From Alkalihalophilus marmarensis DSM 21297 (GTDB lineage Bacteria > Bacillota > Bacilli > Bacillales > Bacillaceae_D), in the NCBI RefSeq assembly GCF_000474275.2, contig NZ_ATAE01000041.1:1-64000 (forward strand): a DNA stretch of 64,000 nucleotides, given 5' to 3'. Position numbers and translations under genes: made by a program. The first letter of the stretch is position 1; the number at the start of each line of letters is the position of its first letter. Below the pieces are notes generated by a model, which made no database searches, was not told the DNA's origin, and saw nothing but the letters and a program-made list of their open reading frames with translations. Shown here piece after piece: positions 16,641 through 25,485 of this stretch.

Positions 16641-17273
16641 TTGCTACCTATTTATTACACGATAAAAGACCGGGGAGAACATGAAATTGTCATTCAAAAG
16701 TCGCGCTTTATCTCCTACTTTTCTCGCGCGACGACCGAAGAAGAGGCTCAAACATTCATAGAAGAAATAAAGAAATTAAATCGAGATGCTACACATAATT
16801 GCTCCGCTTATTTAATTGGAGAAACTGACAATATCCAAAAAGCAAATGATGACGGCGAACCGAGCGGGACAGCCGGTGTTCCAATGCTTGAAGTGTTAAA
16901 AAAGCGCAAATTAAAAGATGTGGTTGTTGTCGTCACGCGTTATTTCGGCGGAATTAAACTTGGTGCAGGCGGCCTAATCCGTGCATACGGCGGTGCTGTC
17001 AGCGAGGGCTTGAACGAAGTTGGAGTGGTCGAGCGTAAGCTTATGTGTGTTATGCATACACAAGTTGATTACCACTGGCTCGGCAAGGTTGAAAATGAAT
17101 TAAGACAATCAATCTATCAACTAAAGCAAATAGATTACCTTGATCAAGTCGATGTGCAGACCTATGTAGCAACTGATGAGATTGAGGCATTTGAAGAGTG
17201 GATGACTAATTTAACGAATGGCCAGGCGGAGATTAAGCGCGGTGAAGAAGTGTATTTGGAGACGGATGTTTGA
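16641..17273 (+). CDS. yvyE: YigZ/IMPACT family protein
   Basis: A 210-residue protein of the UPF0029/IMPACT family, with the conserved core SRFISYFSRATTEEEAQ, RDATHNCSAY, DDGEPSGTAGVPML and VVVVTRYFGGIKLGAGGLIRAY, followed by a C-terminal DUF1949 ferredoxin-like domain. The eukaryotic relative modulates Gcn2; the bacterial role is unsettled. A longer in-frame reading from 16443 is not supported: AGGAGG at 16625-16630 directs a GTG at 16635 or TTG at 16641, and the protein then aligns with B. subtilis YvyE from its first residues. Divergent from degS, as in B. subtilis. Confidence 0.92.
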   Translation: MLPIYYTIKDRGEHEIVIQKSRFISYFSRATTEEEAQTFIEEIKKLNRDATHNCSAYLIGETDNIQKANDDGEPSGTAGVPMLEVLKKRKLKDVVVVVTRYFGGIKLGAGGLIRAYGGAVSEGLNEVGVVERKLMCVMHTQVDYHWLGKVENELRQSIYQLKQIDYLDQVDVQTYVATDEIEAFEEWMTNLTNGQAEIKRGEEVYLETDV

Positions 17274-17279
17274 TTTGGT

Positions 17280-17312
17280 TCTGCCCCTCATTTTGCGCGA
17301 AGAGAGGGGCGC
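17280..17312 (+). other. GC-rich hairpin after the YigZ-family gene
   Basis: GCCCCTC and GAGGGGC pair around a 15-base loop directly after the stop codon. There is no T-run, so it may be a weak terminator or an mRNA 3-prime stem. It abuts array D. Confidence 0.4.
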
Positions 17313-17482
17313 AATTAACCAAATAGTTGATACAATAATACGCTGAACCTGGTACAATTCCGGTGTGAACCGGCGCATAAAGAGGTAACTGACGCAATTT
17401 TGCCTTTCTTAGACGCATATCCAGTGTAGAGTGACGCGATTCCGCCTGAGAAGGGCGCAATAACTCCTTCTATCGACGCAAT
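17311..17482 (-). repeat. Array D: nine 21-bp-phased motifs, reverse orientation
   Basis: Read on the minus strand, the units start at 17482 and run leftward. The CGCA/variant core ends on the plus strand fall at 17480, 17459, 17438, 17417, 17396, then a 19-bp step to 17377, then 17356, 17334 and 17313. The 5+4 order and the 19-bp step match the other three arrays; one step is 22 instead of 21, giving a span of 167 against 166. Two units are degenerate (ATTGTACC, ATTGTATC). It lies between the convergent yvyE and pcp genes. Confidence 0.8.
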
Positions 17483-17521
17483 CGCGTTCAACTCACTCTC
17501 TGCACCTCACCTGAGTACCCT

Positions 17522-18121
17522 TCACATTGCTTCAATCATCAACCGCACTGCCCGCAGCATCTCCTCTTCACTCATACTCGCTAATCCATGCTTCTGAAGA
17601 GCCATCTGGTGGCTTGCTGGCACGTGGATAAATCCAGCAGGAATACTTAGATCGCGCTCTTTCAGATAGTGCAGCGTTTGATACATAATATTGTTGCAGA
17701 CATAGGTCCCTGCTGTATTTGAAATGGCTGCCGGGATCCCTGCTTCTGTTAATCTATCGACAAATGTTCGAATCGGCAGCGTCGAGAAATACGCTGCTGG
17801 ACCGCCTTCGATAATTTCCTCATCTTGTTTTTTCACTCCATTGTTATCCACTTCACCATCGTTGCAATTGATCGCCACACGCTCTGGCGTAATGCGGTTG
17901 CGACCTGCTGCTAGACCGAGCATCATCACCGCATCCGGATTGGTTTCTTCTATCTTTTCTTTTACTTTACCTGCTGCCTCACTAAACGTCACCGGCAGTA
18001 CCGCAGCTTTTACTACATATTCTCCGATGACTTCCCCATCAATAGCTGCTGCGATTTTGCGGGTTGGATTGTCTTCATGATTTAAAAAGGGTTCAAATCC
18101 GGTTACTAGAATGGTTTTCAT
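17522..18121 (-). CDS. pcp: Pyroglutamyl-peptidase I
   Basis: Cysteine peptidase (family C15) that removes N-terminal pyroglutamate from peptides in the cytoplasm. The 199-residue protein shows the family start (LVTGFEPFLNHEDNP) and the catalytic triad E80 (ITPERVAIN), C142 (AGTYVCNN) and H166 (FIHVPA), the spacing expected for the family. Length is slightly short of the 215 usual, with no missing motif. It lies near two peptide uptake operons, which suits peptide catabolism, but is not clearly in their operon; a 60-base gap separates it from the Lrp gene upstream. Confidence 0.95.
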   Translation of the reverse strand: MKTILVTGFEPFLNHEDNPTRKIAAAIDGEVIGEYVVKAAVLPVTFSEAAGKVKEKIEETNPDAVMMLGLAAGRNRITPERVAINCNDGEVDNNGVKKQDEEIIEGGPAAYFSTLPIRTFVDRLTEAGIPAAISNTAGTYVCNNIMYQTLHYLKERDLSIPAGFIHVPASHQMALQKHGLASMSEEEMLRAVRLMIEAM

Positions 18122-18183
18122 TTATCTTCTCTCCTAATTAAACAGATAAAAGAGGCAGAAACGAATGTCTCTCCCTCGCATAA

Positions 18184-18642
18184 TTATTTTGTAATATAAG
18201 AAAATGAATCTTTGTATTGCTTCAGCTCAATATTCACATCAGCTGAAATAATGCCTTCTATTTTTGCTAGTTCCTTATTTACAAAGTGAACGAGATCATC
18301 ATTATTTTTAAAGTAAGCTTGCATAATCAGGTCATGCTGTCCGGAGAACGCACCGACAAAGCGGACTTCCGAGAAGCGGTTCAGCTCACGGGCTATGCTC
18401 TCTTGGTAGCCGAGTTTGGTTGAGATGCCGATAATGACTTGAACGTTTAAGCCAATTTTATTTGGGTTCATATGGATAATGAATTCAAAAACATTATCTT
18501 TTAGCATCCGGTTAATTCTTGTGCGGACAGTTCCTTCACTTACATTTAATTCTTTTGCTATTTCGGTATAAGATTTTTTCCCGTCTTCTTGCAGAAAGCT
18601 TAAAATGGTGTAATCCATTTCATCGATCTTAGACATGTTCAT
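18184..18642 (-). CDS. Lrp/AsnC family transcription regulator
   Basis: A 152-residue regulator with an N-terminal winged helix (LSFLQEDGKKSYTEIAKELN, VSEGTVRTRINRM) and a C-terminal RAM effector domain (INPNKIG-like stretch, VRFVGAFSGQHDLIM). Members sense amino acids. The start could be ATG 18642 or ATG 18636; ribosome sites are weak. It follows the first opp operon after that operon's terminator, so it is probably separately transcribed, yet the placement beside a peptide transporter and pcp suggests control of amino-acid or peptide metabolism. The effector cannot be told. Confidence 0.9.
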   Translation of the reverse strand: MNMSKIDEMDYTILSFLQEDGKKSYTEIAKELNVSEGTVRTRINRMLKDNVFEFIIHMNPNKIGLNVQVIIGISTKLGYQESIARELNRFSEVRFVGAFSGQHDLIMQAYFKNNDDLVHFVNKELAKIEGIISADVNIELKQYKDSFSYITK

Positions 18643-18695
18643 CACTCATTTCATTTAAGTCTTACTCACGTTAATAAATGAGCAACAGGTTTAAT

Positions 18696-18728
18696 AAAAG
18701 GACAGAGAATTGCTCTCTCTGTCCTTTT
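18696..18728 (-). terminator. Terminator of the first peptide-transport operon
   Basis: 13-bp stem AAAAGGACAGAGA/TCTCTGTCCTTTT just beyond the permease stop codon. The T-run is short on the minus strand; A/T-rich flanks could allow function in both directions. Confidence 0.7.
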
Positions 18729-18733
18729 CGTTT

Positions 18734-19669
18734 TTATTTTTCAATTACTCGTGGGTCAAGCGCATCACGAAGGCCGTCCCCAATGAAGTTAAAGCATAAT
18801 ACGGTAATTAAGATTAACAGACCTGGGAATGTCGGGTACCACCAAGCGTTACGGAAAATCGTAATACTTTGAGAGTCCGTTAACATATTCCCCCACGATG
18901 CATTTGGCGGCTGAACTCCTAGGCCGAAGAAACTTAGTGCTGATTCGGCAAGGATGAAACTACCTACAGCAAGAGTCGCTGCAACAATAACCGGACCAAG
19001 TGCATTCGGTAAAATTTGCGTAAAGATAATACGTGCATTTGACATCCCGATTGTACGAGATGCGAGAACGAACTCACGCTTCTTCAACGTTAAGAACTCT
19101 CCTCGCACCACACGCGCCGTTGACGTCCAGCTTAGTAGCGCAAACACAAGAATAAGAATATTGATGCTTGGCTGCAGGATTGCAACAAGCGTAATTAATA
19201 AGAAAATATTCGGGAATGCAAGGATGACGTCTACTAAACGCATTAAGAACGCATCAATCAATCCGCCGAAATATCCAGCTACGGCACCAATAACCGAGCC
19301 AATCGCAACAGCACCAAGCATCGATGCAAAACCAACATATAATGAAACTTGTCCACCGTAAAGCATACGGCTGAATAAGTCACGCCCTAAATGATCAGTA
19401 CCAAGCCAGAAATCAGAGCTAGGCGGAGCCAGACGATTTCTTAAGTCTTGAAAAGCCGGATCATGCGGTGCAATATAAGGTGCTAACAGACAGGCCAGCG
19501 TAATAATTGTAAGCGTAATTAAGCCAAATACAGCGAGCTTATTTTGAAAAAATTTCGCGATAATAATAGATAGGAGTGAGCGACGTTCTCCAATTAACTG
19601 CTTGTCCTCAACCGGAGGCTTCCCTTCAGGTGTGTTCGGTTGAAATACTTGTTGTGCATTAGATTCCAT
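18734..19669 (-). CDS. Oligopeptide ABC transporter permease, OppC type
   Basis: Inner-membrane subunit of a peptide importer. The 311-residue protein has a cytoplasmic N-terminal tail, a first membrane helix near 40-60 (AVFGLITLTIITLACLLAPY), five later helices and the BPD_transp EAA loop around ARVVRGEFLTLKKREFVLASRTIGMS. HDPAFQDL and GTDHLGRDLFSRML are typical of the OppC/DppC N-terminal region. AAGGAGG precedes the ATG. It is the last gene of the oppD-F-A-B-C operon; a terminator follows. Confidence 0.93.
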   Translation of the reverse strand: MESNAQQVFQPNTPEGKPPVEDKQLIGERRSLLSIIIAKFFQNKLAVFGLITLTIITLACLLAPYIAPHDPAFQDLRNRLAPPSSDFWLGTDHLGRDLFSRMLYGGQVSLYVGFASMLGAVAIGSVIGAVAGYFGGLIDAFLMRLVDVILAFPNIFLLITLVAILQPSINILILVFALLSWTSTARVVRGEFLTLKKREFVLASRTIGMSNARIIFTQILPNALGPVIVAATLAVGSFILAESALSFFGLGVQPPNASWGNMLTDSQSITIFRNAWWYPTFPGLLILITVLCFNFIGDGLRDALDPRVIEK

Positions 19670-19683
19670 GAAGTCTCCCCTCC

Positions 19684-20631
19684 TTAATACTCAATCCGCG
19701 GATCAAGGACTGCATATAAAATATCCGCAATTAAGTTACCAATTACTGTTAGTAGTGCACCAAACATTGTGATCGCCATAATGACAGGATAATCACGCTG
19801 GAATGTCGCATCGATAAATAATTTACCGATTCCAGGCCAGCCAAATACTGATTCAACGATCGCAGAACCGCCGATCATAGTCGGAAGCATTAAACCAAAC
19901 ATTGTGATAACAGGAATTAATCCGTTACGAAGTCCGTGCTTATAAATAACGCGGCGCTCTCTGAAACCTTTTGCACGAGCGGTACGTATATAATCTTGAT
20001 TAACGACTTCAAGCATACTTGAACGTGTATAACGAGTTAGGCCCGCCATATCAGCTGTTGCAAGAACGAGTGCCGGAAGCAGCAAGTGTTTAAGACGGTC
20101 GATAATACTGAAATCTGCTCCGATGGTGGCAACACCGCCAACCGGTGTCCAGCCGAGCTGAACAGAGAATACCATGATTAACATAATTCCTAGCCAAAAG
20201 TTCGGGGTGGCAAGCCCAATAAACGACCCAAAGGTCACTCCATAATCCGTTAAAGAATACTGCCTAGTAGCTGAAATAACCCCAAATGGTATCGCTATTA
20301 TGGCTGCTAAAAACAGCGAGGACGCCATTAGTAGCAACGTATTTGGAAGACGCTCCAAAATCATTTCCGTTACAGGCATCTTACGTGAATAGGACGTTCC
20401 AAAATCACCTTGAGCAACGTTACCTAACCAACGTACATATTGCACAGGAATCGGATCATTTAACCCTAGTCGTTCAATTTGAGCCTCACGAACTTCTGGT
20501 GAAATTTCTGGATCAAGATTCATGATTGCAGGTTTACCTGGTGCAGCATACATAATTGCAAATGATATGATGGAAATACCAATTAGAATTGGGATCATCA
20601 TGATCAGCCGTCTAATGATGTAACTAGTCAT
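19684..20631 (-). CDS. Oligopeptide ABC transporter permease, OppB type
   Basis: Membrane partner of the OppC-type subunit. The 315-residue protein starts YIIRRLIMMIPILIGISIIS, has the PGKPAIMNLDPEISPE periplasm-side loop and the EAA loop near YTRSSMLEVVNQDYIRTARA KGF, and ends ADILYAVLDPRIEY, the standard OppB tail. ATG 20631 is chosen because GAGGA lies eight bases before it; a GTG 15 bases upstream overlaps that site. Fourteen bases separate it from the OppC-type gene. Confidence 0.93.
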   Translation of the reverse strand: MTSYIIRRLIMMIPILIGISIISFAIMYAAPGKPAIMNLDPEISPEVREAQIERLGLNDPIPVQYVRWLGNVAQGDFGTSYSRKMPVTEMILERLPNTLLLMASSLFLAAIIAIPFGVISATRQYSLTDYGVTFGSFIGLATPNFWLGIMLIMVFSVQLGWTPVGGVATIGADFSIIDRLKHLLLPALVLATADMAGLTRYTRSSMLEVVNQDYIRTARAKGFRERRVIYKHGLRNGLIPVITMFGLMLPTMIGGSAIVESVFGWPGIGKLFIDATFQRDYPVIMAITMFGALLTVIGNLIADILYAVLDPRIEY

Positions 20632-20672
20632 AATTTCATTCCTCACAATCCCTCAAGATAGTTTAATAGAGT

Positions 20673-20698
20673 AGGAAGGGGAGGGAAAATCCCCTTCC
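20673..20698 (-). other. Intercistronic stem-loop between binding protein and permease genes
   Basis: GGAAGGGG and CCCCTTCC pair around a ten-base loop with no U-run. It sits just after the binding-protein stop and before the permeases, where such hairpins usually protect the upstream message or lower downstream expression. Confidence 0.5.
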
Positions 20699-20714
20699 CC
20701 CACTACTTGAAGGC

Positions 20715-22391
20715 TTATTCTGTAACGTACCACTCGTTAACTTTGTACATGTTAACACGTGGGTGATGTGTGAAGCCTTCCACACGGTTGCTTAGAAGAA
20801 CATGTTGCTCTGGGTAGTATAAGAACGTGTAAGGCTGGTCATTTGCGATCTCTTCATAGATTTCAGCGATGACAGCAGCACGCTCATCTTGGTCGATGAT
20901 CTTTTTGTTTTGATCAGCAAGCTCATCAACACGGTCATTGCGGTAAGAAATGTTGTTTAATCCAGCTTCGATTTCACGAGAATGCCAGATTGCAGTTGGA
21001 TCTGGATCTGTTGCAAGACCCCAAGCAAGTACTACAGCGTCAAAGTCGTAGTTAGGAGGGTTGATTTGATCTAAGAATGCGCCCCACTCCATTTGACGAG
21101 CTTCAACTTCAATACCGATTTCACCAAGCATTTGTTGAACAATTACACCAATGTCACGACGAACAACGTTACCATCGTTAGAAAGGATTTCAAAAGAGAA
21201 ACGCTCTCCATCTTTTTCAAGAACGCCGTCAGCACCAGGCTCCCAGCCAGCTTCAGCTAAAAGCTCTTTTGCACCTTCAGGATCATAGTTGAACTCAGGA
21301 GCAGACTCAGGGTAAGCCCAGCTAAGCGGTGATGCAGGAACGTGTGCTACTTCACCTTTACCATCCATGATTTCATCAACGATAAGTTGACGATCAATTG
21401 CCATTGTTAAAGCTTGACGCACTTTAGGATCTTGGAATAACGGACGATCGTTGTTCCAGCCAATGTAGTCATAACGTAATGCTAGAGTTGAAGAAATACG
21501 ACCGTGGTCATATGTTTCAGCTGTTGCATACTCAGTTGCAGGAAGAATCATGTAATCTGTGTCACCAGTTTCAAACATTAATAGCTCAGCATTAGAGTCA
21601 GAAGCTACACGGAACGTTAATTTATCAAGGTTTGGACGACCTTCAAAATAATCTTCGTGAGCAACTAGCTCAATGTATTGTCCATCTACATACTCAACGA
21701 ATTCAAATGGACCTGCACCAATTGGAGCGTTACGGTTGTACTCCATGTACTCTTCAAGATCTGCTACAGGAACATCTTCTAAGATGTGCTTTGGAAGAAT
21801 TCCGTAACCAGAACGAGTGTCAAAACTTGCATCTACTTCAGAAAGAATGAATTTAACAGTGTACTCATCTACTACTTCAACACTCTCAAGAGTATCAAAG
21901 TCACCAGCACGAGGGCCTGTGTAATCAGGGTTGATGAAGATGTCATGAGTGAACTTTACATCTTCAGCAGTAAGCTCTTCACCATCGTGGAAAAGAACGC
22001 CTTCGTTTAGAGTGTAAGTGTACTCTAATCCATCTTCAGAAATTTCAGGAAGATCAGCTGCTACATAAGGAATAAGATTTAACTCTTCATCTGTTTGAAG
22101 AAGGCTTGCATGTACTAAATCAATAACATCAGCACTTGCTGAATCTTGTGAGTAAAGCGGGTTGAATGTTACCGGCTCACCCGATGTGCTTAAAACGATA
22201 CTTCCACCTTGTTGAGGCTCGCCGCTAGCAGCTTCCTCACCATCACCATCTTCGCCTTCACCTTCTGCTGGATCTTCAACATCTGGATCTTCATCTGTTG
22301 ATGCAGGCTCATCTGAACCGCCGCATGCTGCAAGTACAAGCATAAGCGCCATGACCATGCCTAACAGCACTAACAAACTTTTCTTTGTCAT
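20715..22391 (-). CDS. Peptide-binding lipoprotein (SBP family 5)
   Basis: Extracellular ligand-binding component of the first peptide importer, tethered by an N-terminal lipid. The 558-residue protein has a lipoprotein signal (LVLAACGG, Cys23), then a very acidic 45-residue linker (many Asp, Glu and Gly), then the family 5 SBP fold: SGEPVTFNPLYSQDSASADV, GVLFHDGEELTAEDVKFTHD and VRQALTMAIDRQLIVDEIM. The acidic linker fits an alkaliphile or halophile. The ligand (di-, oligopeptide, or another) cannot be told. A stem-loop separates it from the permease genes. Confidence 0.93.
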   Translation of the reverse strand: MTKKSLLVLLGMVMALMLVLAACGGSDEPASTDEDPDVEDPAEGEGEDGDGEEAASGEPQQGGSIVLSTSGEPVTFNPLYSQDSASADVIDLVHASLLQTDEELNLIPYVAADLPEISEDGLEYTYTLNEGVLFHDGEELTAEDVKFTHDIFINPDYTGPRAGDFDTLESVEVVDEYTVKFILSEVDASFDTRSGYGILPKHILEDVPVADLEEYMEYNRNAPIGAGPFEFVEYVDGQYIELVAHEDYFEGRPNLDKLTFRVASDSNAELLMFETGDTDYMILPATEYATAETYDHGRISSTLALRYDYIGWNNDRPLFQDPKVRQALTMAIDRQLIVDEIMDGKGEVAHVPASPLSWAYPESAPEFNYDPEGAKELLAEAGWEPGADGVLEKDGERFSFEILSNDGNVVRRDIGVIVQQMLGEIGIEVEARQMEWGAFLDQINPPNYDFDAVVLAWGLATDPDPTAIWHSREIEAGLNNISYRNDRVDELADQNKKIIDQDERAAVIAEIYEEIANDQPYTFLYYPEQHVLLSNRVEGFTHHPRVNMYKVNEWYVTE

Positions 22392-22552
22392 CGTCTTTCC
22401 CCCTAAACCTTTTAGTAAGTATTTTTTCTTGCAGTCTTGCTAACATCCTACTGCCTTATTTTTAGCCTTAGTATGTAGGCAACACCTCCCTTAAAGATCA
22501 ACTATTGTGAATATTCAAGAGAGAATCATCTCTCGTCTTACTTATTTAAATC

Positions 22553-23569
22553 TTACTTATATAAGTGGCAGGCTACGAAATGATCTTTTTTCACTTCTCT
22601 ATAAGCCGGCGTCACTTGCTTACACTCATCCATTGCCATTGGGCAGCGTGTATGGAACACACATCCTGTCGGCGGGTTAGATGGACTTGGGATCTCCCCT
22701 GTTAAAATGATGCGTTCACGTTTTACCTCTGTCGGATGCGAACGCGGTACCGCTGATAAGAGCGCCTGTGTGTAAGGATGAAGCGGATCAGCATATAAAT
22801 CCTTCTTACTCGCTACTTCCATCATTTTCCCAAGGTACATTACACCAATTCGATCAGAAATATGTTTAACAACCCCTAGATCGTGGGCAATAAATAAGTA
22901 AGTGAGTCCAAACTCATCTTGAAGATCTTTAAATAGATTCAAAACTTGAGATTGAACGGATACATCAAGTGCTGATACCGGCTCATCACCAATAATCAAT
23001 TTAGGATTTAATGTTAATGCTCGTGCAATCCCGATACGCTGACGCTGACCGCCTGAAAATTCATGCGGGTAACGGTTTGCATAAGCCGGGTTAAGCCCAA
23101 CTTTTTCCATCAATTCTTCTACATATTCTTGGCGCGCTTTTCCTTTATACATCCCGTGAACATTTAATGGTTCACGCAGGATCGTTTGCACCGTTTTACG
23201 CGGGTTAAGAGAGGAGAATGGATCCTGGAATACCATTTGGATATCCTTACGAAACGGATGCAGCTCTCTTTCTTTCATGTTGGAAATGTCTTTGCCGTCA
23301 AAAATGATCTGACCAGCTGTCGGCTCATATAAACGCATTAACGTTCTGCCCGTTGTGGACTTTCCGCAGCCAGACTCTCCTACAAGACCGAACGTTTCTC
23401 CTTTTCGAACGAAGAAGCTGATGTCATCTACTGCTTTGACATGACCGACGGTTCTTTGAAACATTCCTTTTTTGATTGGGAAATGTTTTTTCAGGCCATT
23501 TACTTCAAGCAATATGTCTTTCTCTTTAGCTGCGCCTGTATTTGGGCGATCAGTTAGTTGTGTGCTCAT
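22553..23569 (-). CDS. Peptide ABC transporter ATPase, OppF type
   Basis: Cytoplasmic ATPase of the first importer, working as a pair with the OppD-type subunit. The 338-residue protein has Walker A (GESGCGKST), the signature [15 protein letters not shown], Walker B ([14 protein letters not shown]), the H-loop (IAHDLGVV) and the oligopeptide C-terminal region with spaced Cys ([17 protein letters not shown]). ATG 23569 follows AAGGAGCGAG, giving a 20-base overlap with oppD; a codon seven residues upstream is unlikely. Tight overlap implies coupled translation. Confidence 0.94.
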   Translation of the reverse strand: MSTQLTDRPNTGAAKEKDILLEVNGLKKHFPIKKGMFQRTVGHVKAVDDISFFVRKGETFGLVGESGCGKSTTGRTLMRLYEPTAGQIIFDGKDISNMKERELHPFRKDIQMVFQDPFSSLNPRKTVQTILREPLNVHGMYKGKARQEYVEELMEKVGLNPAYANRYPHEFSGGQRQRIGIARALTLNPKLIIGDEPVSALDVSVQSQVLNLFKDLQDEFGLTYLFIAHDLGVVKHISDRIGVMYLGKMMEVASKKDLYADPLHPYTQALLSAVPRSHPTEVKRERIILTGEIPSPSNPPTGCVFHTRCPMAMDECKQVTPAYREVKKDHFVACHLYK

Positions 23570-24557
23570 TGTTGCTCGCTCCTTCCTCAAACAAGAAACA
23601 TCTCACCTTACGTCCCGGCTCTACTTCACGAAGCTCAGGCTGCTCACCTACACAGCGCGCCATCGCATGCGGACATCGTGTGACAAAGCGGCATCCAGTT
23701 GGGAAGTTGTCCGGTGTAGGTACGTTTCCGGCAATTGATGTAAGACGATCTTTTTCATCATCCACATGTGGTACAGATTCCATTAATCCTTTCGTGTAAG
23801 GATGAAGCGGCTTATCAAATAGCGGAACGACATTCGCTTCTTCAACCACCTGACCTGCATACATTACGACAACTCGGTCGGCAAGCTCAGCTACCACACC
23901 CAAATCATGAGTAATAAGAATAATAGATGAGTTGAACTTATCACTTAGTCCGCGCATTAAATCAAGAATCTGCGCTTGAACCGTTACATCAAGTGCTGTC
24001 GTTGGCTCATCGGCAATTAATAGTTTCGGATCACAGCTCATCGCCATCGCAATCATGACACGCTGCCTCATCCCGCCAGATAAACGGTGCGGATAATCAC
24101 GAAGAATTTCATCTACGCGAGAGAATCCAACGAGCTGCAGCATTTCACGCGCACGCTCATAGGCTTGTTTCTTTGAGAGCTTCTTGTGGTAGATGAGCGT
24201 TTCCATCAACTGATCTCCAACTGTAAATACAGGGTTTAATGAGGTCATCGGCTCTTGGAATATCATTCCGATATCATTCCCGCGAACCTTGTACATTTTG
24301 TCTTCCCCTTGTTTGAGAAGATCCTCACCATTAAATACAATTTCCCCGCCAACGGTTTTCCCGCCCGGAGAAGGCACAAGCCGCATAAGAGATAAAGTGG
24401 TCATACTCTTACCGGACCCTGATTCTCCCACTATCGCTAATGTTTCCCCTTGGTTCACTTCAAAGGACACATCATCTACAACAGGAAGCTCTTTTCCTTT
24501 TTTAAAGAAATAGGTTTTTAGATTTCTAACCTCTAGCAATGGCTTGTTTTCCACCAT
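23550..24557 (-). CDS. Peptide ABC transporter ATPase, OppD type
   Basis: First gene of the operon and second ATPase subunit. The 335-residue protein has Walker A ([10 protein letters not shown]), signature [15 protein letters not shown], Walker B ([14 protein letters not shown]), the H-loop (ITHDLGVV) and a C-terminal oligopeptide domain with Cys residues ([17 protein letters not shown]) that in related subunits bind an iron-sulphur cluster. Start ATG after AAAGAGGTG. A possible CodY-type palindrome lies about 95 bases upstream, and a cre-like site with a TATAAT further up. Confidence 0.94.
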   Translation of the reverse strand: MVENKPLLEVRNLKTYFFKKGKELPVVDDVSFEVNQGETLAIVGESGSGKSMTTLSLMRLVPSPGGKTVGGEIVFNGEDLLKQGEDKMYKVRGNDIGMIFQEPMTSLNPVFTVGDQLMETLIYHKKLSKKQAYERAREMLQLVGFSRVDEILRDYPHRLSGGMRQRVMIAMAMSCDPKLLIADEPTTALDVTVQAQILDLMRGLSDKFNSSIILITHDLGVVAELADRVVVMYAGQVVEEANVVPLFDKPLHPYTKGLMESVPHVDDEKDRLTSIAGNVPTPDNFPTGCRFVTRCPHAMARCVGEQPELREVEPGRKVRCFLFEEGASNNEHTTN

Positions 24558-24650
24558 AACATCTACACCTCTTTATCCTAGAAGACTACATTCCAATTAT
24601 GAATTAACGAGAAAGAGCTTGAATCTATTTCCCAGGTAAGTAAGAACAAG

Positions 24651-24665
24651 AAAATTCAGAATTAT
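24651..24665. promoter_or_regulatory. Weak candidate CodY box
   Basis: AAAATTCAGAATTAT keeps the central palindrome AATTCAGAATT of the CodY consensus AATTTTCWGAAAATT but has several mismatches outside it. It lies about 95 bases upstream of the OppD-type gene. A better match is found upstream of the second operon. Confidence 0.3.
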
Positions 24666-25008
24666 CAAGAGAAATGAACACTCATTCATACCTGGCGTTA
24701 ACTAAAACAATCGCTTGTCTGCCATTGTCTCAGCTGTCATTATCAATTTTTCTCATAGTTTTCTGCAAATTTAGTAAATTGGACTAACGTCATTATATGT
24801 CAATGTCACAAAGAAAGCAATATTCAATCTTTTTAAAATAATTTTTCTTTGTGATAAATTCTTACAGACTTCGTAATCAAAATGTAATGAAACATTGTCC
24901 TTATGCGTTTTATCAGGCTTCCAATTCGAATTGTGTAAATAAAAAAGCCATTCCTTACGAATTTATAAATAAGCTTATAGACCCATAATTGGGAGAATCA
25001 AGCATAAT

Positions 25009-25039
25009 ATTATATCAATATAATAGTAAGCGTTTACAT
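25009..25039 (-). promoter_or_regulatory. Candidate cre (CcpA) site overlapping a promoter
   Basis: Minus-strand ATGTAAACGCTTACT (25025-25039) matches the cre consensus WTGNAANCGNWNNCW apart from the last base or so. A TATAAT follows at 25009-25014 with the cre over the expected -35 region, the arrangement for CcpA repression. The leader to the OppD-type gene would be about 450 bases, so the target is not certain. Confidence 0.4.
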
Positions 25040-25170
25040 TTAATGGATGTAGTTGTGTGATGTCGGACGAGTGTATACCTCATTAACATGTTTTGGATGC
25101 TGGGCAGGAGTGAGGCAATTGGTGATGGCGTCTGTGTTCTGGCCAAGGGCTTCTGCTGAGGCTAAAGCTG

Positions 25171-25346
25171 ATTGCGTCGGTTGCAGCCTTTATTGCGTCC
25201 CTCCTCTCCCCTTATGCGCCGCTCTCTTCCATAATTGCGTCACTCCCACCCACTATTGCGCCTCTCTCCTCTTATTGCGTCAGTCTTCGCCGCTATTTGA
25301 TCGATTTCCTGCTTATATGTAATATTTCCCCGCATGATTGCGCCGG
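25171..25346 (+). repeat. Array B: nine 21-bp-phased WWTGCGYC motifs
   Basis: Core positions 25173, 25194, 25215, 25236, 25257, then a 19-bp step to 25276, then 25297, 25318 and 25339. Units seven (ATTTGATC) and eight (TATGTAAT) have decayed but keep the register, which shows the spacing is real. Same 5+4 layout and 166-bp span as arrays A and C. It lies between the two peptide-transport operons. Confidence 0.85.
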
Positions 25347-25437
25347 TTGCTCCACACGCAATGGCTTTTGCACCCAAAATCTTCCGCAACCCGAAACAAA
25401 AATACCGAGTTTCTTCTATATTATAACGCGTTACATA

Positions 25438-25478
25438 AGTAAAGCTCCTCCGGCCTCATCGCCTAAAGGAGCTTTACT
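25438..25478 (-). terminator. Terminator of the second peptide-transport operon
   Basis: 12-bp perfect stem AGTAAAGCTCCT/AGGAGCTTTACT starting eight bases after the permease stop; T-rich but interrupted on the minus strand. Confidence 0.75.
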
Positions 25479-25485
25479 CTCTAAT

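Larger units (their letters stand above)
24558..25170. other. Upstream region of the first peptide-transport operon, no gene seen
   Basis: About 610 bases, A/T-rich, with no supported ORF. It holds a possible CodY site (24651-24665) and a cre-like site with a promoter (25009-25039). From 25171 array B begins. Frames of 83-89 codons at 25053-25548 lie across array B and the terminator and lack ribosome sites. Confidence 0.6.

Noticed and set aside
25171-25346. Arrays A-D as CRISPR arrays
   Set aside because: The conserved unit is only about eight bases, the motifs vary, the period is 21 bp and no cas gene is present.
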